From positions 60,307 to 124,306 of the forward strand of contig JAHRFD010000017.1 in the NCBI GenBank assembly GCA_020882975.1: a stretch of 64,000 nucleotides of DNA, in the 5' to 3' direction. The notes below the pieces were generated by a model that had not been told where the DNA came from, did no database searches, and saw only the letters and a program-made list of their open reading frames with translations. The position numbers were made by a program, and so were the translations under genes. Of the stretch, positions 8,999-19,166 are shown one piece after another. The DNA comes from Microcoleus sp. EPA2. Lineage in GTDB: Bacteria > Cyanobacteriota > Cyanobacteriia > Cyanobacteriales > Microcoleaceae. The first letter of the stretch is position 1. The number at the start of each line of letters is the position of its first letter.

Positions 8999-10252
8999 TC
9001 AAATCACAGCAATACAATCAATTTCAACTAACACATCCTTCGGTAAACGCGAAACCTCTATACAAGCGCGCGCCGGTGCTGTTTCCGCATCAAAATACTT
9101 CCCATAAACCGCATTCACAGCAGCAAAATCATTCATATCTTTGAGAAACACCGTAGTTTTTACCACATTTAACCAAGTCGCCCCAGCTTCTGTGAGAATG
9201 GCTTCGAGATTTGCCATAACTTGTTCGGTTTGTTTTGCTACATCGTCGGTGTAGACAATATCGTTTAGTCTAGTGTCGATCGCAATTTGGCCAGCTACAA
9301 ACAGCATAGTGCCCGAAGCGGCGATCGCTTGATTGTAAGGGCCCACGGGTGCAGGTGCTTTGTCAGTACGAATAATTTTGCGCGTCATAGATGTTACTTG
9401 TTGGGATTCTTGTTGAGAGGTTTCTGGTTGGTAATCGATTTCTGGTTCCGAGATTTCTGATTCGTATATTTCTCCATCCGGCATTATTGTACCAGTTAAG
9501 TCTGCATTTTTGATATTCCAACCATAGGTTTGAGCATCAGTCAAGTCTGCTTTCAGACATTTGGCTCCTTCCAAACTTGCCATCATCAAATTTGCTGTTT
9601 GAAGACTCGCTCTTTCGAGATTTGTCCCTTTCAGACAGGCTTTTTTCAAATTTGTCCCTGTCAGGTTTGCTGCACCAAGATCCGCCTCAGCCAGATTCAC
9701 GCCTGATAAGTTAAATCTATACAGATTGACACCTCGAAGTTTAGCTTTCTGGAGATTGGCATCTTCGAGACTAGCATTACTTAAGTTAACTCGAATCAAT
9801 TCTGCTCCGGTCAAATTTGCCCTAGTTAAATTTGCTCCTTCCAGACTTGCTTTATTTAAATTTGCTTCCTTCAGAGAAGCTTTAGTTAACCATACACTGC
9901 TTAATTTAGTACCACTTAGGTTTGCATTGTCCAGCTTAGTATTTCTCAAATTGGCACTGGTGAGGTTTGCCATACTCAAGTCAGCACCGCTGAGGTCTGC
10001 AAAACTGAAGTTGATACTATTACCTGTCACCCCGATTAAGTTTGTTCCTACCAGGGATGCTCTACTGAAGTTTGCTCCTCTGAGGTCTGTATCATTCAAA
10101 GTAGCGTCACTAAAATCAGCTCCCGACAGATTTGCATTCACTAGGTTTATGCCACTCAAGTCTGCACCTTTGAGGTCTATCCCACTTAACTCGGCTCCTT
10201 GAAAGTTACGTTCGCCTTTAGCGTATCTTTCTAAAAGTTCTTCAGCATCCAT
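8999..10252 (-). CDS. Pentapeptide-repeat protein fused to RidA
   Basis: The 417 residues are two units. Residues about 15-265 are roughly 45 tandem pentapeptides of A(D/N)Lxx type, which fold as a right-handed quadrilateral beta-helix. Residues 289-417 form a complete RidA domain (starts MTRKIIRTDKAPAPVGPYNQ, carries the substrate-binding Arg in ARACIEVSRLP). RidA hydrolyses reactive enamine/imine intermediates from PLP enzymes such as threonine dehydratase. RidA is normally a free 125-130 residue trimer, so this fusion is uncommon. Met289 (codon 9386-9388) matches the usual RidA start but I see no ribosome binding site before it. An acidic linker of about 22 residues joins the two parts. 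Confidence 0.88.
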   Translation of the reverse strand: MDAEELLERYAKGERNFQGAELSGIDLKGADLSGINLVNANLSGADFSDATLNDTDLRGANFSRASLVGTNLIGVTGNSINFSFADLSGADLSMANLTSANLRNTKLDNANLSGTKLSSVWLTKASLKEANLNKASLEGANLTRANLTGAELIRVNLSNASLEDANLQKAKLRGVNLYRFNLSGVNLAEADLGAANLTGTNLKKACLKGTNLERASLQTANLMMASLEGAKCLKADLTDAQTYGWNIKNADLTGTIMPDGEIYESEISEPEIDYQPETSQQESQQVTSMTRKIIRTDKAPAPVGPYNQAIAASGTMLFVAGQIAIDTRLNDIVYTDDVAKQTEQVMANLEAILTEAGATWLNVVKTTVFLKDMNDFAAVNAVYGKYFDAETAPARACIEVSRLPKDVLVEIDCIAVI

Positions 10253-10457
10253 AAATAATCGATCGCCCTTCTATACACCCCACATTCCCAGCCTACCACC
10301 AAAACCCAACGCGCGATCGAACATAAATTGCATTTTCCTTCTTCCTTCTTCCTTCTTCCTTCGCGTCCTTCGCGCCTTCGCGGTTCAATAAAATAAAGTA
10401 CCACCACAACCCAACGCGCGATCGAACATCAGCGTTTATCCGCGTCAATCCGCCTGC
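10253..10457. repeat. Low-complexity spacer between the pentapeptide gene and hmp cluster
   Basis: The sequence contains tandem CTTCCTT motifs (about 10327-10360), then the CGCGTCCTTCGCGCCTTCGCGGTT repeat that recurs at about 944-990, 23840-23870 and 37360-37390. Two partial copies of CCCAACGCGCGATCGAACAT occur at 10305 and 10411. No gene seen. Confidence 0.5.
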
Positions 10458-10493
10458 ATCTGCGGTTAAAAATTCCCTTTTTTAACCGCAGAT
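10458..10493. terminator. Perfect hairpin after hmpE
   Basis: Arms ATCTGCGGTTAAAAA and TTTTTAACCGCAGAT (15 bp, perfect) enclose a 6-nt loop, starting 17 bp past the hmpE stop. The A/T ends of the arms could serve as a bidirectional intrinsic terminator. The sequence is also a common dispersed palindrome (CTGCGGTTAAA), so it may simply be a repeat that was put to use. Confidence 0.5.
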
Positions 10494-10510
10494 GAACGCA
10501 GATTTAGAGA

Positions 10511-13500
10511 TTAAACACCAACTGGAGCACCAACAACCTCACCCTTCAACATCCGAGCAGCCGCATCGAGCAATTGCTCCTCCAAATAAGGCTTGGTGAA
10601 ATAACCTTTCGCGCCCAAACTGTAAGCCATTTGGCGGTGTCTGTCAGCACCACGAGAAGTCAACATCGCGATCGGCAACTCACACAAAACAGCATCCTTC
10701 TGCATTCGAGAAAGCAGCTCCAAACCATCCATTCGAGGCATTTCAATATCGCAGAACACGATATCGCAAGGCAAACCAGACTTCATCTTCTCCCAAGCCT
10801 CCTTACCATCGCGAGCTTCTTCCACACGATAGCCAGACTTCTCGAAAGTAATGGATAGGAGCGATCGCACCGTAATCGAGTCATCCACAATCAACACCGT
10901 CGGCTCAGCCTTCTCCTCCACCGGCTCAGCAGGCACCCGATCGCCCTCATCCCACAAAGTACCACCAGCATCCTTCCGCAGTCTACCAGTAGCCAAATCA
11001 ATCAACTCCAGAACATCGGCGATCGCGACAATCCGACCATCCCCCAACACAGTAGCCCCAGCAATCCCCACCGGCTTGGGGACAGGCCCTTCCAACTGCT
11101 TAATCACAATTTCCTGTTCAGTAGAAACCTGATCCACCTGCACGGCCAAGAAATTGCCAGCAGAGCGCAACACAATCACCGAAATCATGTCATCGTCAGT
11201 ATTAAAGCCATAAACACTGCCACGGCCCAAATGACGATGATAAGCCAACAAATCTCGCAGCGGACGGAAAGGCAAAATCGAACCACGCCAATCGATGCAA
11301 GGAAGCCCATCAGCTCCTTTCGTCACCTGATCGCGAGGAACATCAATCATATCCTCAACCCCATCCATGGGAAACGCAATCCGAGCTCGATCGCTAATAC
11401 AACACAAAGCCTTAGAAATACTCAACACCAAAGGCAATCGAATCGTAAACACAGTCCCCTTACCCAGAGTAGAATCAATCCCCACAGTCCCCCGAATCTC
11501 CTGCAAAGAAGTCAGAACCACATCCATCCCCACCCCACGGCCAGCAAACTCTGTAGCTTGTTCCTGAGTGCTAAAACCAGGTCTAAACAACAACTCATAA
11601 ACCTCGGAGCGAGTCATTCTCTGAGCCTGAGCCGCCGTCAACAAACCTTGCTTAATTGCCTTAGCCTTCACCTTCTGAGGGTCAATACCAGCCCCATCAT
11701 CAGACACCGAAATTACGGTTTGATTTCCTTGATGAAAAGCCCGAATCGTAATCCTTCCCATGGCAGGTTTCCCAGCGGCCAACCGCACATCTGGCGACTC
11801 AATGCCATGGGTAATGGCATTATTCACCAAGTGAGTCATGGGGTCATAGAGCTGATCCACAATCATCTTGTCAATCAAAATCTCTTTTCCTTCCACTTGC
11901 AACTGAGCCTGCTTCCCGCATTTAATCCCAACTTCTCGCACAGCACGGAATAAGCGATCGGTCGTCTCTGCAAAAGGCTTCATCCGAGCCTTATTCAATC
12001 CTTCCTGCAACTGAGTAGTTACTTGTCGCAACTGACGAGTCACTTGATCTGCTTCATCCACCAAAAACTCAATATCTGCCGCCGACTCCCGCACCCGCAC
12101 AATCAACTCAATAATTTCCTGAGCCAAACTGTGGAAAGGAGTAAACCGATCCATTTCTTCAGGCTTCCAAGCTCCATCCCGCTGATGACCAGAATCCTCC
12201 GATCGCCAAGCCGAGCGATGGCCCTGCCGATTTGCTAAGAGCGCAATTTCTAGCAAACTCCGCTCATAAAAATCCTGAGTACGTTGGCTGACATCACTCA
12301 ATAAAGTCACTTGATGCAGCAAGTTATCCAAAAACTGTCGCATCCGTTCCTGATCTTGCTCCAAACTATTCCGATTCACCACCAGTTCCCCCATCAAGTT
12401 ACTGAGGTTATCCAGTTGCTTGACCGGCACTCGCATAGTTTGGTCGCCAAATCCCTGACGCGGCCCCTTGGGTCGAATCCCCCCCGGACGCGAACTCATG
12501 CCTACCTCACTCTGACGAACGCCTTCCTTGGGTTCATCCAGCAGTGCTTCAAGATCGCTAAAGTCATCCCGCCCCTCCTGGGAAGAGCTTGTCGCGCCAC
12601 TAGCGGGACTAAGAGTCGATCGCCCATAAATTTCCGGCACAGTCTTGCTTTCGCTCAACATCTCCTCCAAGTCGGAGAAAACTTCTGTGTTTACAGGAGT
12701 TTGACTAGCGATCGGCACAGCAGCCATTGCAGCCTCTGTACCCTGGAAACTCAACAGGGATTCTAAATCATCAAAACTCTCCTCCCCATCCCCAGCACCC
12801 CCATCAGTACCCTCAAAAAAGCCCGACAGCGAAGAACCATCCAACTCAGAAGTATCTGTCGTCGGCGATTCCTCTGTATCCCAAAAACCAGAGGTCAGCT
12901 CGGATGTTACCAAAGCACCAGCATCGATGGAATCCAACAAGTCATCAAAACCATCCAAATCAGCACTATCGAGAGTCGCGCCAGTTTCCAGCGCCGCCAA
13001 CAAACCAATTTCTCCCCCAAAACCATCATCGGACAACTGCGATGACATCACTTCCAAATCACCACTAGAAACCGACTGAGAAAGCACCTCAAATAAATCA
13101 TCCTCGTCATCGCCAGTCAGTTCACCAGTCATAGCCGACAGACCATCAAACAAATCTGCCTCATTTTCCTCCAAGGAATCATCGGCACCAATAGGCAAAG
13201 ATTCCTCCAACTCCCCCGATGAAGAAGCAGGCGCTTCCGAAGCGGAGGCATCCATGCCCTCCCCAAACATATCCTCTAGCAAATCAAAAGTATTCTCATC
13301 GTCAAAATTCCGATTCATGCGATTGTCCCCGCGGCTGATTTTGACCGTTCCAGGCTCTAAGTCACTTTCTGGCAAGTTAACCGCCAGACTATCGATCGCG
13401 CCCCCTGTATCCCGTTTCGACAGAGACAAATCCACACCAGGGGATTCCGCAACATCTTCAAAATTCAGCCACTGCGCCGTGTTAATATCCTCCAAACTTT

Positions 13501-15751
13501 CGTCGTCATGGTCAATTCCTGTCGGCACTGAGTCAAACAACTCGACTAAATCTGCTGCTTCCTGAGACCTCACCCCAGCCCCACCCACACCAATGGGCTC
13601 TATCTCTTCATCTAGCCCCGTCCCCGACTCGGACACACCGCCAAACAGAGCATCCAAATCTAAATCTGAGTCCGAGCCATGGTCTAGAGAAACTGATTCA
13701 TCTTGAGCCAAAGCATTTTCCAGCCAATTTTCATCGTCAGAAATATCCAAATCTGCATCTGGTGTCATATTAAATAAACTATCAATTTCTTGGTTGCGTG
13801 CATCCAGACCAGCCCAATCCCCATCATCCTTCTGTTCTGTGCTGTCACTTTCGGAGGACAAGAAATCCGAAGTAATTCCCAGCAATTCACTCAAATCCAA
13901 ATCCACATCTGCCTCAGCATCAGAATCTGCTATTTTCAGTGGCGATGACACCTCTGCCAGTTCCTGACTCTGGTCTTGGGGGGCGATCGCCGACAAAGAA
14001 ACCTCCCCATCACTTTCATCCCAGCCAGCTAAATCCTCAAAAATATCCTCCGGCGAGCTCCCAGAAGTCTCCGATGTCTCTAACTCTCTCGATAACCCGT
14101 TATCGAAACCAACATCATCCATCACCGATGCTCTAGCAGCCACCTCATCCAACAGCTTACCCAAGGGGTCATCGGATTCCTGGGACTCTGCCAAACCGCC
14201 ATTTCGCGATCGCCCATCCATCGGTGGCACAGCACCTCGTGCCACCATCCCATGCCGATCTTCGAGACTCTGGGCGCTCTCGAATTCTCCCGACTCGCCA
14301 GAAAGCAGGTCTGAGCCAAACAGACTCGTCAGGTCTCCCACAGCGCCAACAGAGCCTACATCGGAAACGACTTTATCGTAGTCATCTACCAGCAAATCGG
14401 TGAAATCTGCTGAACTATCCCCATCATCTGGTTGCAGCAACCCTCTGGTGGGAAACCCAGAAATTGTAGTTTCTTCTAGCTCATCTTCTCCTTCCCAAGC
14501 CCCATCAAGGTCGGGACTTTCCCCATCGAACAAATCAGCTAAGGTATTTAATTCTGCTGCTCCTACTTCAGGTCCGGTGCGAGCAGAAGTTTTCCAACTA
14601 CTCGATTCCAATTCGCTATCTCCAAATCCAGGCGAGTCACCAAACTGAGGCGATCGACCTCCACCGTAGTCGTTGCTATCTCCACTATCAAGCTTGTCAA
14701 ACAATTCATCTATACTCAAGCCCGAAATGGCGGGTAACATCAGTTGTTCTCCGCTATCGCCATCTTCAACCAAGTTCCAGGTTGTATCTTCCTGGGTGCT
14801 GAGTCTGGAATTTACGCTTCCTGGCTGAGCAAAGGCTAATAGGTCTTCAAAATCTGCTTCCGCATCTGCCACTAGGGCTAACTCTTTGAGCCTTGGCCCG
14901 ACGACAATGGAGGATTCCATCCCGGCGAGCACTAATTCCTGAGCCTGTTTGATATCTTTAATGGCGATCGGAGCCAAGGTACGGTAGGAATTTTCTGGAT
15001 TAGCGATCGCCCTTTCCACCACATCGATCAACTCTATCCAACAACCGAAACCAAACTCCTCGCCCGCCAACCGGAGACTCCCACAAATGTTTTTCAGCCG
15101 ATTTTTGCTTTGATTTGTTTCTGACTGCTTGAACTCCTGGAGCATTTCTCGCATCCGTGCCGGCACATCCGACTCAAAAACCATCCGCACAGAACCTAAC
15201 GGCACTTCTCCTTGCCAGCCCCCTGCCACGCGGGAATCCACCACCGCCCCAGTCGAAGCCATAGCCCCCATCATCCCCATCATGCTGACTGGCACAAAAG
15301 GGCTGCTTTCTTCGCCATCACCAACCCTATATCCCACCAACCCTCCCAAATGACCGTTGAGTTCCTGGAACACTGGTTCGAGTTCTCTCACCATCTGCTC
15401 TCCCAGTTCCTCCGTGAGTCCAAAAGGTCCAGAGAGTTGTTCCAATAGTCCCTGCAAGGTATCAAATATTCGCAAAAACAAAGACTCTAGCTGCTGGTCT
15501 ACTTTCACGCTGCATTCCTTGAGGATCTTGAAACTATCCTCCAGCCTGTGGGCTGTCTGCTGAATGCTGGTAAGCCCCAACATTGCCGCTCCCCCTTTTA
15601 CTGAGTGGGCTGCTCGGAATACTTCGTTGACCAGTTCTGGGTCTTCGATCGTTGCTTGAAGGTTTAGCAAGCCTTGTTCGATCGTATTGAGATGGTCCTT
15701 TGCCTCCTCAATAAAATAGCCCATGATTCTTTGTTGTTGCTCTGCTTGCAT
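10511..15751 (-). CDS. hmpE: CheA-type hybrid histidine kinase of the motility cluster
   Basis: At 1746 residues this is far longer than a classic CheA (about 650). Domains in order: HPt (1-110, phospho-His H49 in AAHSVKGGAAML); a further helical part to about 290; a very long Asp/Ser/Glu-rich, probably disordered stretch (about 300-1080); CheA dimerisation and HATPase (about 1100-1440: NNAITHG, DDGAGID, GRGVGMD); CheW-like (about 1445-1590); receiver (about 1615-1735, phospho-Asp in FCDIEMPRMDG). It should transmit receptor signals to type IV pilus-driven gliding, as HmpE in Nostoc or PilL in Synechocystis. It is last of four minus-strand genes; a hairpin stands between it and hmpD. Confidence 0.92.
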   Translation of the reverse strand: MQAEQQQRIMGYFIEEAKDHLNTIEQGLLNLQATIEDPELVNEVFRAAHSVKGGAAMLGLTSIQQTAHRLEDSFKILKECSVKVDQQLESLFLRIFDTLQGLLEQLSGPFGLTEELGEQMVRELEPVFQELNGHLGGLVGYRVGDGEESSPFVPVSMMGMMGAMASTGAVVDSRVAGGWQGEVPLGSVRMVFESDVPARMREMLQEFKQSETNQSKNRLKNICGSLRLAGEEFGFGCWIELIDVVERAIANPENSYRTLAPIAIKDIKQAQELVLAGMESSIVVGPRLKELALVADAEADFEDLLAFAQPGSVNSRLSTQEDTTWNLVEDGDSGEQLMLPAISGLSIDELFDKLDSGDSNDYGGGRSPQFGDSPGFGDSELESSSWKTSARTGPEVGAAELNTLADLFDGESPDLDGAWEGEDELEETTISGFPTRGLLQPDDGDSSADFTDLLVDDYDKVVSDVGSVGAVGDLTSLFGSDLLSGESGEFESAQSLEDRHGMVARGAVPPMDGRSRNGGLAESQESDDPLGKLLDEVAARASVMDDVGFDNGLSRELETSETSGSSPEDIFEDLAGWDESDGEVSLSAIAPQDQSQELAEVSSPLKIADSDAEADVDLDLSELLGITSDFLSSESDSTEQKDDGDWAGLDARNQEIDSLFNMTPDADLDISDDENWLENALAQDESVSLDHGSDSDLDLDALFGGVSESGTGLDEEIEPIGVGGAGVRSQEAADLVELFDSVPTGIDHDDESLEDINTAQWLNFEDVAESPGVDLSLSKRDTGGAIDSLAVNLPESDLEPGTVKISRGDNRMNRNFDDENTFDLLEDMFGEGMDASASEAPASSSGELEESLPIGADDSLEENEADLFDGLSAMTGELTGDDEDDLFEVLSQSVSSGDLEVMSSQLSDDGFGGEIGLLAALETGATLDSADLDGFDDLLDSIDAGALVTSELTSGFWDTEESPTTDTSELDGSSLSGFFEGTDGGAGDGEESFDDLESLLSFQGTEAAMAAVPIASQTPVNTEVFSDLEEMLSESKTVPEIYGRSTLSPASGATSSSQEGRDDFSDLEALLDEPKEGVRQSEVGMSSRPGGIRPKGPRQGFGDQTMRVPVKQLDNLSNLMGELVVNRNSLEQDQERMRQFLDNLLHQVTLLSDVSQRTQDFYERSLLEIALLANRQGHRSAWRSEDSGHQRDGAWKPEEMDRFTPFHSLAQEIIELIVRVRESAADIEFLVDEADQVTRQLRQVTTQLQEGLNKARMKPFAETTDRLFRAVREVGIKCGKQAQLQVEGKEILIDKMIVDQLYDPMTHLVNNAITHGIESPDVRLAAGKPAMGRITIRAFHQGNQTVISVSDDGAGIDPQKVKAKAIKQGLLTAAQAQRMTRSEVYELLFRPGFSTQEQATEFAGRGVGMDVVLTSLQEIRGTVGIDSTLGKGTVFTIRLPLVLSISKALCCISDRARIAFPMDGVEDMIDVPRDQVTKGADGLPCIDWRGSILPFRPLRDLLAYHRHLGRGSVYGFNTDDDMISVIVLRSAGNFLAVQVDQVSTEQEIVIKQLEGPVPKPVGIAGATVLGDGRIVAIADVLELIDLATGRLRKDAGGTLWDEGDRVPAEPVEEKAEPTVLIVDDSITVRSLLSITFEKSGYRVEEARDGKEAWEKMKSGLPCDIVFCDIEMPRMDGLELLSRMQKDAVLCELPIAMLTSRGADRHRQMAYSLGAKGYFTKPYLEEQLLDAAARMLKGEVVGAPVGV

Positions 15752-15886
15752 AGTTTTATTCCTTTTTTCTAATTTATTTGTCTGCTAGTTGTTTTAGAGA
15801 ATATCTTTTTTCTAATACTAATACCTGGACTTTCAACTACTCATCGTCCATCGGGGCAACTCCTAGTTTATTTAGGTGCTGGTTTG

Positions 15887-15929
15887 GCAACCCCGCAGCC
15901 ATTTAAAGACTGCGAGGTTGCTTTTTTTT
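15887..15929 (+). terminator. Hairpin plus T-run between hmpD and hmpE
   Basis: GCAACCCCGCAG and CTGCGAGGTTGC pair with one mismatch, followed directly by eight T on the plus strand. By form it is an intrinsic terminator for plus-strand transcription, antisense to the hmp genes. For minus-strand transcripts it leaves a stem-loop without U-run. Confidence 0.6.
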
Positions 15930-15993
15930 GTGCTATCATTTCGGCACTAATCTGCTGGTAATTCACTCAGCAAAACAAGCATTAGACAATTAA

Positions 15994-18900
15994 TTATTGT
16001 CTGTCTACTGTTTCTACTCGGAATCTTTCCACGGAGGTCAAAAGGTCGCGAGCAACCCCTACCAAGTTTTGCAAAGCACCGGAAACTCGCTGTGCTTCCT
16101 GGGAAGTTTCCTGAGCAGTCAACTCCACAGCCTGCATAACTGCCCGCACCGATCTAGCCGTCTCGTTCTGCTCCACAGTATCGGCAGTAATCGATCGCAC
16201 CAACACGTCAATTCGATTAGTTACTTGGATAATATCGTCGAGCGATCGCTTAGCCTGTTCTGCCAATTTTGTCCCCTCAATCACCTGTTGCGTCCCTTCT
16301 TCCATCGCCGTCATCACTGCCCCAGTCTCACTCTGAATTTGCATCACAATCTGTTCAATTTCTTTGAGAGACTTAGCCGAGCGGTCCGCCAACTGTCGGA
16401 CCTCATCTGCCACGATCGCAAAACCCCTGCCTGCTTCCCCTGCTCTTGCTGCTTCAATACTAGCGTTAAGAGCCAACAAATTAGTCCGGGAGGCGATCGT
16501 CGCAATTAAAGCCACAATCTTAGAAATTTCTTGAGAAGCTTCTGCCAACCTCTTGACTTTTCTGGTTGTTTCTGCTACTGTTTCTCGGATATCTAAAATC
16601 CCAGCCACCGTGCGATCCACAGCCTCGCCGCCTTTAAGAGCGGTAGCGGCAGCGCCCCGTGCTACTTCTTCAGCCTCCCTAGCACTCTCAGCAACCCGCT
16701 GAATTGCGTCCGTCAGCACCTGCACCGAATTCAGGGTTGCCGCCAGTTCCTCAGCTTGTCGCAGAGCATCGGAAGACAAATCCCCCGCAAACTTGGCACT
16801 ATCAGTAGCGCCTTGGCTGACCTCCCTAGCCGCCTGCTTCACCTGGTGGACGATTTCTCGGAGATTTTGAATCGTCAAGTTGAACGAGTCAGCCACAGCG
16901 CCCAATACATCGGCCGTCACCTCCGCCGTCACGGTCAAATCACCACGAGCAGCACCTTCCACGTCGTCTAGCAAGCGAATCACTTGGCGCTGCAAGTCTT
17001 CCTTTGCCTGTTCCTGCTCGTCGGATTTGCGTCTAGTATCGCTAATAGTCGTTTGGATGGCCTTTGCCATGTGGTTGAATTTAGCAGCCATTTTGCCAAA
17101 TTCATCTTCCGAATAAATCGTGGCACGAGCATTCAAATTGCCTTGAGAGACAGCATCAAATTGAGCTTGCAAATTGTCCGAAGAATTCCGTACCTGCTTG
17201 GCGATTAACTGACCGATACCCCAAGAAGTTAAAAAGCTGGTAACACCTGCTGCTGCGGTCATTACCCAGCCTGTTTGGCGCAGATAGACGATCGCCTCTG
17301 GCTTATCCTGCCGCAACGCTTGGTAAGAAGCAATGTTGGTGACAAAAGCCACAGCTACCAAAGAAACCAGTCCCGCCCCCACTGCTGTGTAAAAATGCTT
17401 GGCAGCCAAAGGAGCATTTTCCAAGAAAGCCAGACCACCCTGTTCGACAGTGACAGTAGTATCAATAGGCTCTGTTTCCGTCACCGTAAAAGTTTGCGCC
17501 GATGTATCGGCCGGGCCACTCATGCTAAATATCTCATCATCCCGAATAGCCGAGCCATCGGTATTATCGAAATCTAGACTGCTGCTGGTGGTCCCCATCA
17601 TGCCACTATTCGAGCTGCCAAAATGAGTGCTACCCCTAGTGAGAATCGAACTATTGACATCTTCAGAAATATCAAAATCTGGCAAATTGCCCAAATCATC
17701 AAAAGCATCAAATTCGTCCAAAAAATCGCTATGTTCTGGAGATTTACCAGCTTTTGATGACCAATCGCTGCTGGCCGCTCCCCCAGCTCCGAAAGAAGTC
17801 AATTGCTCGGAAGTGTCGAGAGAGAAAGAGTCATTAAAAGCATCGTCATCAAAAGCGTCTAACTCAAAACTATCCCTAGAGCCGAATGCTACACTCGAAG
17901 AGTCGCCGTAACCATTACTTTGGGAAGTTCGATCGCTCGAATTCAAACCTCCCCGCCTCGCCCTGGGACTTTGAGAGTTGGGAACAGCACCGCCCATCAA
18001 CAAAGTTTCATCTTCAGCCAGGGCATAATTTGAGGAGTATTCCCCATTGGTTTGGGGCAGTCCAAATTCCCCTGGGAGTTCCTGGGCGAAGGGGTCTGCA
18101 TCTTCTTCTATATCGTAGTTATGATTTTGACCGATCGGGGGTGAGGAAGAGTAATCATCCAAATCATCCTCCAGGTCAAATTCCTCTGGTAACGAGCGTG
18201 GTGCAAAAGATTCGTCAAAATTGTGGGATGGGCTGGTGGGATAGTCTACTGGGTTCAAGTCAATGTCATGCTCAACTTCAGGAGCCGCAAAACCCCTACC
18301 ATTAAGAATCTGAGTCGGAGCTTCGGAAAACGAATCTGCCTCGTAAGCAACTGATTTGCCCGACACTTTCTTCTCTTCAAAAGCATCCTCTAATCCTTCA
18401 TGCTCTAAGGCAAAAGCATCTCCAAAGTCTGAACTAGCAAATTCCTCGTCTAGTGGGCCTGTCGCCTCAGCGTAAGCAGCCATCCCACCTGAATCGCTCA
18501 TAAAGGGGTTAGAGGCCATGGTTAAATCGGCAGCACCGATTTCATTGTCGTCCTTTGGTTCCCATCCCAAGGCACTCATTCCCAAGTCTGCTAAGTCTTC
18601 ATTTTCCATAGCATGGGGGGATGGGTTCTCCCAGTCCATACCACCAGCCTCTGGTGAGAAAAGTTCAAAATTGGGGTTTTCTAAACCTACATCCAGAGAT
18701 TTATCTGGATAGAATTCCAATTCCGTTTCGGCATCTAAATTGTCTGATGGCAATTCTCCGGGTAAAAATTGGTCTGTGTAATTAATCCCGTTGTGAGCGT
18801 GTTCAACCAAGCTTTGGTCGTCGCTCAAATCCAGCACTACTGCGTACTGTTCCCGTGCCACTTCGTAGTCTTCTAGGCCGTAACAATATATGTGTCCGCA

Positions 18901-19050
18901 CAGCAGACGAGCGCTGGGGTCTTCGGGAAAATCTGCTACTAATTGACAAACTAGAGCGGCGGCTTCTGGATAGTCGCCTTCCATGTATGCCGCTTCGGCT
19001 CGTTGGTAGTCCTGCTGAAAGTTGGTACTTGTTGCCATTTGCCGCCCCAT
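15994..19050 (-). CDS. hmpD: Methyl-accepting chemotaxis protein, PilJ-like
   Basis: The 1018-residue receptor of the motility pathway. N-terminal residues 1-90 look like TPR helices (EAAYMEGDYPEAAALVCQLV); residues about 95-545 are acidic, low-complexity and probably disordered; two membrane segments follow (about 553-575 and 590-612), with only a short loop between them, so there is almost no external sensor. Next come HAMP (about 613-700) and the signalling coiled coil (about 740-1010) with the conserved hairpin tip NLLALNASIEAARAGEAGRG near 857. A CheA/CheW partner pair is encoded next door. A start at Met5 (MATSTNFQQD) is equally possible. Confidence 0.92.
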   Translation of the reverse strand: MGRQMATSTNFQQDYQRAEAAYMEGDYPEAAALVCQLVADFPEDPSARLLCGHIYCYGLEDYEVAREQYAVVLDLSDDQSLVEHAHNGINYTDQFLPGELPSDNLDAETELEFYPDKSLDVGLENPNFELFSPEAGGMDWENPSPHAMENEDLADLGMSALGWEPKDDNEIGAADLTMASNPFMSDSGGMAAYAEATGPLDEEFASSDFGDAFALEHEGLEDAFEEKKVSGKSVAYEADSFSEAPTQILNGRGFAAPEVEHDIDLNPVDYPTSPSHNFDESFAPRSLPEEFDLEDDLDDYSSSPPIGQNHNYDIEEDADPFAQELPGEFGLPQTNGEYSSNYALAEDETLLMGGAVPNSQSPRARRGGLNSSDRTSQSNGYGDSSSVAFGSRDSFELDAFDDDAFNDSFSLDTSEQLTSFGAGGAASSDWSSKAGKSPEHSDFLDEFDAFDDLGNLPDFDISEDVNSSILTRGSTHFGSSNSGMMGTTSSSLDFDNTDGSAIRDDEIFSMSGPADTSAQTFTVTETEPIDTTVTVEQGGLAFLENAPLAAKHFYTAVGAGLVSLVAVAFVTNIASYQALRQDKPEAIVYLRQTGWVMTAAAGVTSFLTSWGIGQLIAKQVRNSSDNLQAQFDAVSQGNLNARATIYSEDEFGKMAAKFNHMAKAIQTTISDTRRKSDEQEQAKEDLQRQVIRLLDDVEGAARGDLTVTAEVTADVLGAVADSFNLTIQNLREIVHQVKQAAREVSQGATDSAKFAGDLSSDALRQAEELAATLNSVQVLTDAIQRVAESAREAEEVARGAAATALKGGEAVDRTVAGILDIRETVAETTRKVKRLAEASQEISKIVALIATIASRTNLLALNASIEAARAGEAGRGFAIVADEVRQLADRSAKSLKEIEQIVMQIQSETGAVMTAMEEGTQQVIEGTKLAEQAKRSLDDIIQVTNRIDVLVRSITADTVEQNETARSVRAVMQAVELTAQETSQEAQRVSGALQNLVGVARDLLTSVERFRVETVDRQ

Positions 19051-19053
19051 GTT

Positions 19054-19088
19054 GGATTTTAGATTTTAGATTTTAGATTTTAGATTTT
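19054..19088. repeat. TTTTAGA heptamer repeats
   Basis: Five tandem copies of TTTTAGA lie just upstream of the hmpD start, in the 116-bp hmpC-hmpD spacer. Related ATTTTAGATT-type sequence is also seen within tilS (29380-29465) and at about 58835. Confidence 0.8.
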
Positions 19089-19166
19089 TATCTTGAATGT
19101 TAGATACGCGGCGCTGTGACTGTTTGTGATTAGACTCAATCGAAAATCGCCAATCTAAAATTGATT

